Positions 1 through 10,111 of a stretch of 64,000 nucleotides of DNA are shown piece by piece. The stretch is from positions 657,864-721,863 of the forward strand of contig CACRSC010000018.1 in the NCBI GenBank assembly GCA_902651635.1, read 5' to 3'. The notes under the pieces were generated by a model. The model was not told where the DNA came from and ran no database searches. It saw only the letters and a program-made list of their open reading frames with translations. Each line of letters starts with the position of its first letter. Position 1 is the first letter of the stretch. The translations under genes were made by a program, and so were the position numbers. This stretch comes from Mastigamoeba balamuthi. Taxonomy: Eukaryota; Evosea; Mastigamoebida; Mastigamoebidae.

Positions 1-419
1 GTGCTGGCGCCGGCGCCGGCGACCGCGGGGCACCCGCGCGCCAGAGCAGATCGACGCCCGAGGCGAACTGGCGCTGCAGCGCGAGGTCGAGCGCGGTCTT
101 GCCCTCCCACAGCGCCGCGAGGTCGGCCCCGCCGCGGACGAGCGCCTCCGTGGTCCTGCGTTGGTCGCGCGGGGGTCAGAGAGGGGCGGGCCCCGTGCTC
201 GTGTGCCCGTTGTGTGGCGCGTGGGGTGGGATGGGGTGAGGAGGAGTGGGGAGGGAGGAGGAGAGAGGTGCACCAGGCGCAGCTGTGCAGGACGGCCACG
301 TGCAGAGGCGTGCGGCCCTGCGCGTCGAGGGCGTTCAGCAGGTGCGGGTACCTGCACAGCGCTGACTGCACCGCCTCGCGGCACCCGCTCTCGGCTGCCT
401 TGTGGACCACCTCGACCAT
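1..419 (-). CDS. Ankyrin-repeat protein, N-terminal part (cut by window edge)
   Basis: Two exons read as ankyrin repeats, a fold that mediates protein-protein contacts. Exon 1 (419 to 274) starts MVEVVHKAAESG and carries the repeat signature GRTPLHVAVLHS. Intron 156-273 is GT-AG. Exon 2 (155 to 1) continues in frame with GGADLAALWEGKTALDLAL. The intron phases match (TG|G gives Trp). The start is the first ATG before the repeat. The 3' part lies outside the window, so total length and any extra domains are unknown. Other amoebozoan ankyrin proteins are often linked to kinases or E3 modules; nothing here tells which. Confidence 0.7.
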   Translation of the reverse strand, partial: MVEVVHKAAESGCREAVQSALCRYPHLLNALDAQGRTPLHVAVLHSCAWCTSLLLPPHSSSPHPTPRATQRAHEHGARPSLTPARPTQDHGGARPRRGRPRGAVGGQDRARPRAAAPVRLGRRSALARGCPAVAGAGAS

Positions 420-629
420 CGCGGGTTTGGGACACCCGAGATTCGCGCAAAGTGGGGACCGATGACATCATTTTGTCACGCCGAGGGCGATTGATTTGCC
501 AAACGGGTGACAGGCGGTGGTGACATGCGTGGTTGGTTGCCACCCGCGCTCATGCTCAGCACAGACAACAGACTGCCTGTATGGATGTAACTGGTCGTGT
601 TTCATTTGGAATTGGCTCGATCGCATAGC

Positions 630-3600
630 TCAGAGATGGGAGAAAGCGATCTGAGACGCGAGGGCTGCGGCAGCGACCACGGCACTGACAAAAGAGCACG
701 AAGACGACGACGCGGCCTCGGATGACTTGAGTGCGCGGTGCGACGACGACGATGCCGACGCCGACGCCGGGTGTACCGTCGACCCGCTGGCACGTGACCC
801 GGCAGAGCTTACGACGTGCGCTGACGACGACGCCGTGACAGCCATCTCCATGTCGACGTCCACCGAGACGGTCGTGTTGTCGATCCGGAAGGCGCTCGAG
901 ACCTGGTGGAGGCCGCTCGCCTCCGCGGCCAGGCGGTAGTCGACCTCCTGCTCGACGACCACGGCGACGCAGCCGTCGGACCCTGTGGTGGCCGTGATCT
1001 CCGCGAACAGCCCCTCGCTCAGGCGGATCGACGCCCCGGGCACGGCCTTGTGGTCGGACGCGCTGCGGGCACAGAGCCTGACCTCGGACGTGAGGTTCTT
1101 CACTTCGAGCGTCACCGAGTTGCTCCAGTAGAACCCCTTGTGCTGCGAGATGTACGAGTGGTAGCGGTTCCTGGGCACACGGGGCGACTGCTCGGGAATG
1201 TAGAACCCGGCGGCCGTGTCGCTGGTGCTGGAACCCTCCTTGTACATGATGCAGCCGTTGGCCTCGCTGGGGGCGTCCTGCGGCGTGGGGCAGAGCGCAC
1301 CGTAGTAGAACATGTCGCCCATGTCGAGCCCGATGGTCATCACCACCGTCATGTTGAGCCAGAGGTTGGTCCCGTTGAAGTGGAGGTACTGGTTACCGGG
1401 CGTCCCCGAGTACTCCATGCTGGTCAGAGTCGGGATGGGAGCCCACAACACGTTGTACTCCCTGGAGGTGTTGCTGTCGTGGAACAGCGTCACCCAGCCG
1501 TAGCCAGGCTCGGGGTAGCCGTGCGTGACAGGGTTGAGGACGGGGCAGCGGATCGTCCACGTCCAGACGGGGTTGCTGTCGTTGAACTGCGCCCACGGGT
1601 GCTGGCCGCGGTGGTCGGCGCACATTGCGCCCGTCGTGCCGTTGACCTTGAGGTAGAACCCGGAGAAGTTGCCTCTCCCCGTTACGGTGAGCATCGAGCC
1701 CGAGTTCCTGTGGACGAGGACTCTGTACGGCTCCGGGTTGGTGAGAACCACAGCAGGCTTGGCGAAGCACGGGACATCGCTGTCGATTCCGACGAGATGT
1801 AACGCGTGCTCCAGCTCCGTGCAGACACTGGAGGCCATCGCCGGCATCTTCTTCCCGTTGTGATCGTTCACCTCGGCACCAACGAGCTGCGAGCAGGCAG
1901 TGCGCAGGTTCTGCGCATACATCTTGAAGGTCGTCGGGCCAACACTGAGGAACTTGGCGCGGATGAAGACACCCAGCGCCCTCTCCACACCAACCCCATT
2001 CACCGCCGTCCCGTATCCATCCGAAAACACCGCGAACAGCCTCCCGGGTATCAGCGAGTCTGGCGCGTCCTGTCAGCCTGGGAGGGTGGCAAGCGAGGGG
2101 CTCACTGAAGTGGACGCCCATGTTGTCCTTGTCCTCGCACATCATGTCGGGCACCTGGCTCGGGTACGCAGCCCCCGACGTGTGGTTGATGCACCGAGGC
2201 GCCCACATGTCCCGCAGCGACGGCACAACGTGCCCGTCTGCGTTCTTCATGTCGCACATCGCCACTCTGCAGTCGTTGGCCACGATCCACCTCTGCGACG
2301 TCGTCACTGTTCCCCCACGCCGCACGTTGTCAGACCTCACGTTTGGGGGCACGGTGGGCGATGGAGCGATGGAGCGGTGGAGCGAGGGCAAACCGTTTCC
2401 AGTGCAGTGGTCGGGGACACGGGGTGAGCTGTGGGGGTTGGTGAGGGCGTCGATGGCCATCGAGACGATGTCGCTCCAGCCCTCGTTCAGCGCCCCGCTC
2501 TCGGCCTCGTACCACAGCTTGTCCACGTTGTCCGTGATGGCGTGGCCGTACTCGTGCCACACAACCGTGGGCGCCATCCACCCGGGCTGGATGTAGATGC
2601 TCGGGATGGGGTCCGGCGTGAAGTACGGCCCGTCCCCCATGTTGTACCGCAGGAATCCCGTCACGTTCCCGCCCTTTCCGTCGAACGAGTTCCTCCTTGC
2701 CATGTTCATCCACAGCTTGTCCCTGTTCGGGTCCAGTCAGTCTGACCCGTGCCGTCTGTTGTTTTCATACATGAACTCGATGGTCTTGACGAACTCCTTG
2801 AGCTCTGCATCGTTGTCGGGGATCTTCTGGCCTCTCCTCCAGATCAGGGGCAGCGGAAACGTCCCGTTGGACACGTACACGTCCCCGATCAGCCCCCCGC
2901 CCCTCCTGTGCTCGCCCAGCAGCTTCTTCGTGGCCGCGTCCATGTACACCGTGCTCCCCGTGCACTTCACCTCCCACGCCAGCCTGTTCGACCCGGGCAC
3001 GCCCTTGGCCATCCCGTCCCTGAACACCACCAGCCTCGCGGACACCGCGTCGCAGTCCTTGGAGGTGCCCGCCGACGCTGCAGCGGCCGCATCGGCAGGG
3101 TCGACCAGCGTTGAGCGGCTCTTGGGCAGGAACTCGCCAACAGCGTCCGGAACCGTTGTCCCTGTCACACTGACGATCTGGTTGTGCTCGTTCCACACGA
3201 CCTGCGCATAGTGTAGGTATGCATGTTATGATCAGAAACTGAAATACCACGTCAAAAAGAAATTGGGGGTATTCTTGTAACAGAAGAAAAATCACAGTAT
3301 CGCCCCTGAGAACAAGAAAAGTGCGGCTGTTTTGTACCGTCAGCTCGGCACCCATCACGGGGATGCCGTCGGCAGACAGCTGCTGGTGCCGAGAGATTGT
3401 CCACAGCGGGCGTTGGGGATCGCTGATCAGCGACTCCATCCGAAGGTGCAGTCCGTTTCCGTAGGCACTCCCCTCCGGCGACGAGAGCAGCCCATCCAGC
3501 GTCCTGCGCATTGTATCCGCCCTGCTCGTGCGCTCTGTGCGTATGCGCAGTGAGTAGGTGATATTCCGGTGGGTGATGGGGAGCCTGCAGGTATCCCGCC

Positions 3601-3745
3601 CCCAAAACTGACCGTTTGTCGGCAGGGAGAAAGGATATGCCGGCGTCAACGAGGCCGGGACGCTTGTTGCGCCGTTCATCAGCGGTGACAGCGATGCCAG
3701 GCAGGCCGTGCACAGCAGTGCGACGCCGAGGCAGTGTTGGATCAT
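630..3745 (-). CDS. Secreted gluzincin metalloprotease (M4/M36 thermolysin-fungalysin-like), copy A
   Basis: Predicted secreted zinc endopeptidase of 961 aa. Exons are 3745-3338, 3201-2771, 2722-2106 and 2059-630; introns of 136, 48 and 46 nt are GT-AG and the sum is an exact number of codons. The N terminus is a signal peptide (MIQHCLGVALLCTACLASLS) followed by a propeptide-like region. The active site is HEYGH at about residue 335 (two zinc His plus catalytic Glu). The third zinc ligand Glu is in ALNEGWSD about 25 residues later. VHFNSLIPGR after the last intron matches the Asn-Ser block that follows the zinc site in M4 enzymes. The C-terminal half is long, Asn-glycosylatable, and ends in a Ser-rich stretch plus a hydrophobic tail, suggesting membrane or GPI anchoring. 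An inverted paralogue lies at 15824-18703. The stretch coding NPHSSPRVPDHC could be an unremoved intron; it is open in both copies. Confidence 0.85.
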
Positions 3746-3944
3746 GGTTACGGTGTGTTTTGCTCAGCACAGAGAGCACAGGAAAATGAACTTGTTGTGT
3801 ACCACAGATTTTCCACCCAGCCGCGAATTGTATACGATAACAGGCGAAAAAGACCCGCAGCTGTTTGTCTGTGTAATCCGAGGCAAATAGCATGCGCTGT
3901 TTCGGACTTCGCATGTGCAGTGCGAGGGGAGGGGACCAACATCC

Positions 3945-5061
3945 TCAGTTGGTGAAGACGACAGGGAACGGGGCAGGGGCCGGGGTCTGCGGCCACTCGA
4001 CGACCTTGCCGTTGACAGAGGGGTACCAGTTGGTCTCGAGGTAGTGGGCGTGCCTGCCCAGGATCAGGACGCCGGTGCTGTGCACAAAGCGGTACGTGGG
4101 CATGTAGTCAACGTAGAGCATGCGCGAGGGCTCCCGGATGGTCACCGTCTCGCCGTAGGGGCCCACCCTGACGACGTCGCCCTGGAACAGCGGAGTCGAG
4201 TACATCGAGACGTTCATGTTGTTGACGCCGGACCCCGCCGAGCTGCTCGCCAGCTGCACTGGCATGGGGACGATCGACGCGGCCGTGGGGAGGTTCTGCT
4301 TGGCCGTCGCTGGCGTCGAGTACTTGAGCGGCCTGTCGCCACGGATCTCGAGCGCCGCGGAGCTGCCCGCGTTCTGCACGAGCAGGGCGTACCAGGCAGG
4401 GGTGCTGCAGCCGTCGCACAGGTTGGCGTAGATGAGGACACCGTCACGCGACGACCTGATGGAGCCGGTGGCGTTGTAGACGCGCGTGCCCGCAGGGACC
4501 TGCCTGACCCACGCGGAGGTCCTGCCGACGTACACGCACTGGCCGAGCACACACCTGTTCTCAGCACGGCACTTGAGCTTGCGCACCTCGCAGGGGTCCT
4601 GGCTGCAGTTGACGGGGAAGCCGTCCGAGAGCGTCCAGCGGGCATTACAGCCGCCGCAGTAGTCGTTGTGGCAGACGGCAGTGGGGTACCAGTCGCACTT
4701 GCTGACCGAGCACGGGCTGACGAGGCACTTGGACACGGGGACGAACGGGGGGCACTGCGAGTTGACGCATCTGCCCGAGTCGCAGTAGTCGTAGGTCGAC
4801 GGGTTGCTGTCGTTGCAGTCGCGCGCCGCGAGGATGACGGCGCGGCACGAGCCGTCGGCCTGCACGCGACACTCGGCAGTCGGGGGGCACCACGACTCCT
4901 TGCTGAACGAGAACATGGGCTTCTCACAGCTGCCCTCGCAGAGGTCCCCCACGTTGGCCTGCACGCAACGACGCCGTGAGCTGAGGGTGTCTGCAGTGCG
5001 CGCCTCTCACCGTGGCTACGGCCGCGAGGGCGATGAAGATGGTGGCGAGTGGAACGAGCAT
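3945..5061 (-). CDS. Secreted cysteine-rich protein with CTDC-like repeats
   Basis: Predicted 354-aa extracellular or surface protein. Exon 1 (5061-5011) encodes a signal peptide, MLVPLATIFIALAAVAT. After a 52-nt GT-AG intron (4959-5010), exon 2 (4958-3945) encodes the mature chain. The first half is dense in Cys, with units such as DCNDSNPSTYDYCDSGRC. These resemble the Dictyostelium CTDC repeat (C-x-D-x-N-x-C-T-x-D-x-C) found in spore-coat and matrix proteins. The second half has few Cys, is beta-rich and unrecognised. The start was chosen because splicing it to exon 2 gives a clean signal peptide. It is followed on the same strand by the metalloprotease, so both may serve at the cell surface. 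The molecular role is not known. Confidence 0.75.
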
Positions 5062-6094
5062 CGTGATGTGTATGGTGGTTGCGGGCGTTTTAACAAAAAG
5101 ACTGGCAGGCTGTTCGCACCAGCGAAGTCCTGCACAGGAGGATGATGAAACACTTCCGTGTTTGGATGTGCGGGGTTGCGGAAGGAAAAGAGGGCGCCTG
5201 GTGACATCATCCGGCGCATTACATAGCGTTTTCCTTGAACATGCCGATTCGCCGAAAAGCATCACCCAAAACGCGAGACAGCAGACAAATCTCTCGCTGA
5301 CACTCACGCCGGTGGCCTCAGGAGTGCGTTGTGAAGCCGCCGGAAGCGCGTAGGGTCGTGTAAATCTAACACCGCAAATGTATTACAGATTTTCGCAAAT
5401 TTCGCGCGCAAATCAACGGGAGGGAAATGTACCTGAGATCTCAAGGACACGCGCAGTGTCCACGCATCTCGGTGGATGGGGACTACTTGCGGAACCTGGA
5501 TAAAACAGGTAGCCCTCTGGCCACGAAGACGGGCGGTTGTCCAGCAAGCAAGGCGTAGTGGTGGCGGTTGCTGATTCGCGAGCAACTTCATGGGCTGCGA
5601 CCCCCACGCACACAAGGGCAAGACGACTACATGGCGCGGGGGCGCGTGCTTGACCGGCAGGAGGTGTGCACGGACTCCATGGTACGCGACGACAACGAGT
5701 GCGTGGTGATCACAACGAGACCGCTTGCGGAGGCGGGGAAGCACGGGGAAGTGCGCGCGGAGGAGGCGGTGAGATGCCTGGTGTGCTTGGTGCTTCTTGT
5801 TGTTAACGTAGTGGGGCGTTGCCTCATCTTCTCCGTAGTCCATGAGTTCTTGTTTGTTCTCTCGTTCCCTCTGCTGAAGCAGTTTACAGCTAACGGAACG
5901 AACCAAAGGGAAAGACCCCTGGAGGAACGGGTGGGCCCCACTGCATACAACGGGAGCCTTGGGAGAGGGAAAGAGAGGAGAGAGGGAGGGGAGGGAGCGG
6001 AGGGAAGCGAGGAAGTATTTCGGACAAGTCCTGAGGAGCAGCGTCCCCGGGCAAACCACAACGCACACTGGGCTACCCGCTGCAGTGCTGCTGC
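5062..6094. other. Intergenic, no supported gene
   Basis: About 1 kb between the Cys-rich gene and the end of the KH-domain gene. Long open frames exist on both strands (for example minus strand 5845-5304), but their composition is low-complexity or codon-shadow-like and I recognise no domain. It may hold the 3' UTR of the KH gene and the promoter of the Cys-rich gene. Confidence 0.4.
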
Positions 6095-8030
6095 TCACTG
6101 CGCGGGCGGAGACTGGGAACGCGGGCGCTTCGCGTCGGGCTGCTGCTGCTGCTCCGCCGCCGGCGCGTCGCCGTTGCCTGTCGCAGCCCCGGACGCGGCC
6201 GGGCTGGGCGACCTCTGGCGCTTGCCCTTGGGCGAGGGGCTCCTCGACGCGGACCTCTCCTTGCGGTCCTTGGAGCTCTCCTTCCTCTCCGCCGACCTGC
6301 TGCGCGACTTGCTGCGCGCCGGCGACTTCTTCGCCGCGGGCGACGGCGAGCGCGACTTGCTCCTCGCGGGGGAGCTCTTGGTGGGCTTCTTCGACGGCGA
6401 GCGCGACCTCGAGCGCGCCGACTTGGACCTGCTCTTCACCGGAGACCTCGAGCGCGAGGCCGACCGCGAGCGCGAGTGGTGGCGGCGGCGGCTGCTGCGC
6501 GAGCGGCTGCGAGAGCGCGACCTGGACCTCGACCTGCGGCTCCCAGTCGACGGCCTGTACGGGCCGTTCGACCTGTCCCTGCTCAGCTTCAGGTCGATCA
6601 TGTCTGCAGATAATCAATTTTGAGTCGCCATTTCAATCTCGAATTCAATTGAGAGTAGGTCCGGGCGCACCGTCAACCATGTTCTTGGCGCGGCGGCGGC
6701 CAGAGTCCGTGCCGCCGAAGATGAGCAGGCGCTCGTCGACGCCGCGGTGCTCGCCGTCGATGAAGCAGAAGGTGCCCGTCTGCTCCTCGATCGAGCGCAG
6801 CGACCGGCCGCCCTGGCCAGTGACGTAGGCCACGCACTCGCTGGGGACCTTGGTGATGAGCACGTCGTCGCGGTCCGAGGCGCTGCGGACGTGGACGGGG
6901 CCGAGGCGCTGGGCCATGAGCCAGCCGAGGTAGTCGCGGGCCCTCTGGCGCTCGTCCTGCGTGCCCGACAGGAACGCCACGTTGCCGACGTACTCCATGA
7001 TGCAGTGGCTGGCGCGCGCGAGCTTCTTGCGCGTGATCCCGCCCTTGCCGAGCGCGTAGCTGAGGTCGTCGTCCTTGATCGGGATCGTGTCCGTGCCCCA
7101 CTCAGAGTCGTCGACTGCGTCGAGACGGGACGGGACGTACACAATCAGTTGTTGAAAAAAGATATTAAGGGGAAGAAGATATTTGTCTCGGGTTACCGTG
7201 ATCCTTGAGGCCCTTGGTGAAGAAGCCGGGGATCTTCTGCTCGACGGCGCTCATGACCTTGAGCTCCGTGCCGCGCCTGCCCCTGCGCTCGCCGAAGATG
7301 GCCAGCTTGCCACTGTCGCCCGACGACCACTTGCCGTCGCGGTTCTTGCCCTCGACGAAGAACATCAGCGTGCCCCACTCCTCCTCGACCTTGCGCATCG
7401 TCGCGCCCTTCTTGCCCGTGACGTAGCCGATGCAGTCCGTCGGGACGTCGATCATGCTCAGGTCGTCGTCGTCGTTGGTCTCGGGGTCGACGTACACGGG
7501 GCCCACGCGCTGGGCCATGACCAGCTGGATGTACTTCTTGGCGCGGCGCCTAAGTACGAAGGGAGGGGGGAAAGGAAAAGCAACGTTTGGGTGTTAGTCA
7601 ATTGACCGCCGGTGCCTTTGGACAAAGAGAAAAATATCCCGATTTCAGTGGGTGGGTGGAGGGGGGCTCTCTCTTGCCTGGCGATGGCGTTGCCGCGGAT
7701 CTCGACGACGAGGTCGCGCTCGTTGAACTCGAGCTGCGCGCCGCTGGCCCTGGCGATCTTGAACTTGCACGAGCCGCCCCTGCCGACGACGAACGCGGCG
7801 TCGTCCCTGGTGAGCTCGAGCGTGTCGTACTCGCCCCTCCTCGGCGGCGGGCTGCGCGAGCGCGGCGGCGACCTGCTGCGCGAGTACCTGCGCGGCGGCG
7901 AGCGCGACCCGGCGCGGCGCGGGGACGGCGATCTGCGCGGCGGCGAGCGCGAGCGGCGCGGGGGCGAGCGAGAGCGCATGGGAGAGCGCGAACGCGGCGG
8001 AGAACGGGAGCGGCGAACAGGGCTGCTCAT
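6095..8030 (-). CDS. RS-rich KH-domain RNA-binding protein, putative splicing factor
   Basis: Predicted 552-aa nuclear RNA-binding protein. Exons: 8030-7678, 7549-7197, 7114-6671, 6603-6095. Residues 1-65 are Arg-Ser-Pro rich (SPPRRSRSPPRR). Then KH-like modules follow, recognisable by the glycine loops VVGRGGSCKFKIARASG, GYVTGKKGATMRKVEEEWG, ALGKGGITRKKLARAS and AYVTGQGGRSLRSIEEQTG. The C terminus is a long RS domain (RSRSRSRSRSRS) with Lys/Arg-rich nuclear signals and a Gln run. RS domains bring spliceosome components together and are regulated by SR kinases. The first intron (7550-7677) is GC-AG (CAG|GCAAGA), the others GT-AG. It is divergent from ribosomal protein L15. The specific orthologue is not recognised. 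Confidence 0.85.
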
Positions 8031-8444
8031 TCTTGTATGTGTGGCTGTACGCGTTTTGAAAAGTCTTTGGTGAGTCCCGCGCGAGAAAATTCAAAAGGCG
8101 TGGAGAAAAAGACCAAGCAGATGGGGGAGGAGAGGACTGCGGCCGTACTCGCCGTACGGCTTACTTGTAAACAAAGAGGGGCCTCTTTAAACACCGCGAG
8201 AGGGTGGAGCCCCCGGGGAGAGGAAGGGGACGCGCGCGGGGGAGACGACGGGGGGGACGGGGACGCACCGAGAAGCGCGAAGCAGTCGAAGGGTCGAAAA
8301 AGAGACCAAGAGCCCGAGAATATCTCACCAACGTCATCTCTGTTGATGTCAACTCTGACGCAAACGGGGTGCGCGCCGGCTGCTTTTTTCTCCCCTGCTC
8401 TTTCCTCCCTCTCTCTTGTTCTTGTCCTTTGTCCCGATCACACA
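8031..8444. promoter_or_regulatory. Divergent promoter region between KH gene and rpl15
   Basis: This 414-bp gap separates two divergent start codons, so it should hold both promoters. A pyrimidine-rich run just before the rpl15 start (8385-8434) is the kind of tract seen near transcription starts of ribosomal protein genes. No clear TATA box was found. Assignment rests on position only. Confidence 0.4.
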
Positions 8445-9126
8445 ATGGGTACGCAGCGTGTCCCCCCGCCCCCCGCGCCGCACTCTGCCTCATGCTGACC
8501 TCTGCGGCACCACAGGCGCGTACAAGTACCTGTCCGAGCTCTGGAAGAAGAAGCAGTCGGATGTGATGCGCTTCATCCAGCGTGTCCGCTGCTGGGAGCT
8601 GCGTCACCTCCCCCGCGTCCACCGCGCCCCGCGCCCGACGCGCCCGGACAAGGCTCGCCGCCTGGGCTACAGGGCGAAGCAGGGGTACGTCGTGTACCGC
8701 GTGCGCATCCGCCGCGGTGGCCGCAAGCGCCCTGCCCACCGTGGCAAGGTGTGGCGCAAGCCCCGCAACTCGTACATCAACGGCATGATGCGCAAGCGCT
8801 CGCTGCGCTCGTTCGCCGAGGGCCGCGCGGGACGCCACTGCCCCAACCTGCGCGTCCTGAACTCGTACTACATCGCCCAGGACGCCACCTGGAAGTGGTT
8901 CGAGGTCATCATGGTCGACCCCAGCCACAAGGCCATCCGCCGCGACGCCAAGATCAACTGGATCTGCAAGAGCACGATGAAGCACCGTGAGCTCCGCGGC
9001 CTCACCAGCACTGGCCGCAGCTACCGTGGCCTCGCCGGCAAGGGCCCCCGCTACAACAAGTCGCGCCCCGGCCGCCGCCACGTCTGGAAGCGCAACAACA
9101 CCCTCAGCCTCCGCCGCTACAGGTAA
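8445..9126 (+). CDS. rpl15: 60S ribosomal protein L15 (eL15)
   Basis: Structural protein of the large cytosolic ribosomal subunit. Exon 1 is only ATGG (8445-8448); a 67-nt GT-AG intron (8449-8515) follows, then exon 2 (8516-9126). Splicing gives [20 protein letters not shown], the conserved eL15 N terminus. The length is 204 aa, as in animals and fungi. Other conserved blocks are [28 protein letters not shown] and the basic tail ending SLRRYR. An intron directly after the start codon is common in ribosomal protein genes. Product identity is essentially certain. Confidence 0.98.
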
Positions 9127-10111
9127 AGCCCGTGATGGCGCCTGATGAGGTTTCCCTTCGAGCTTCTCGTGCCCTCTGTCCGGAGCAAACAAAGATCTTG
9201 GGAAAGGATAGGAACGCAGCCAAACACTTTGTCCTCAGTGTGAGCTTCTGTCATGTCGGACCTTCCTCAGAGGCCTGTAGTGTGTGCGTCATCTCCGTGG
9301 ATTTCGGGATTATCCAAAGGTCTGTTATGCGCGTGGCCTGCATGGCACACTGGCGGACTCATCTCGGAGGTGTGGCCTCAGAAACTCAGCGTGCGCCATT
9401 ACCGCGCGAGCACCGCGCACCACGAGCACTTTCTCGCAAAGTGACATTGCAAGTTGACGCCCCAAACACACGGGCAGTCTATTTAAAAAAAGGGGGGGGG
9501 AAGACACTGTGGGAGCGCAGCGGCGTTGTATAACTCGGGGGCTCAGACAACCTTCAAGCGAGCGATCAGCACCCAGTAGACGGCGCACCGCCCCAAGGGG
9601 TGGGTGCAGCCGCCCTTTATGATCGGCCTTGGTCTCATCACCGCCCCGCAGAGAAACAGCGCCACAAACAAACAAACAAAAAAACCCCGCCGGCGCAAGC
9701 CACAAAGTTGTGAAAACTGCGCACGCGCACAATTCGCCAAAAAGCTGCTGGGACTCCCGTCCGTCCGCGCGGTTTTTTTCGTTCTGCCACCGGTGGAAAT
9801 ATCTTTGCTTTTTGGTCCTCCTTTTTTAATCCACAGCGCTCGCTGTCCTCCTCCCCCCATGAACATATTCAAACGGCAGAGCCACGGCGCTCCGCCGCGG
9901 CCAGAGTACCTCCTGCCACAGAAGGCACGCCCGCCCATCGCTTCGCCCCCCCGCGCCCGCTGCCGCTGTGCACGGGCGCTGAACCTCTGTGAATTTCAGT
10001 CGTCCCGTTTCCCCTTAGGCGCTTCGAGCTGCTCCCAGAATACCTCCTCCCCCTCTCCCCCTCAGCAGGCGAGCACACACCGCCACTCACCGCAGACGCC
10101 GCCGCGTGCAG
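9127..10111. other. Intergenic or unresolved 5' exon region of the hydrogenase
   Basis: No convincing gene. Short open frames on both strands show no family signature. There is an AT-richer homopolymer patch around 9661-9700 and 9770-9830. The first hydrogenase exon must lie here, because the coding frame at 10112 has no ATG and is preceded by an AG acceptor (GTGCAG). One candidate start is the ATG at 9859 (MNIFKRQSHGAPPRPE); the donor is not certain. Confidence 0.4.

Noticed and set aside
906-1802. Plus-strand open frame of about 300 codons opposite the metalloprotease
   Set aside because: Composition is Val/Arg/Asp/His-rich antisense of a real minus-strand exon; no domain.
3915-4979. Plus-strand open frame of 354 codons
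   Set aside because: Exact antisense of the Cys-rich gene; high GC keeps stops rare on the opposite strand.
5304-6617. Minus-strand open frame of 437 codons upstream of the Cys-rich gene
   Set aside because: Its left half is an out-of-frame shadow of the RS exon and the rest is low-complexity; no ATG-led conserved segment.
8161-9192. Minus-strand open frame over the L15 gene
   Set aside because: Antisense of a certain ribosomal protein gene.
9325-9938. Overlapping frames in the gap between L15 and the hydrogenase
   Set aside because: Low complexity, Cys/Phe runs from homopolymers, no family signature.
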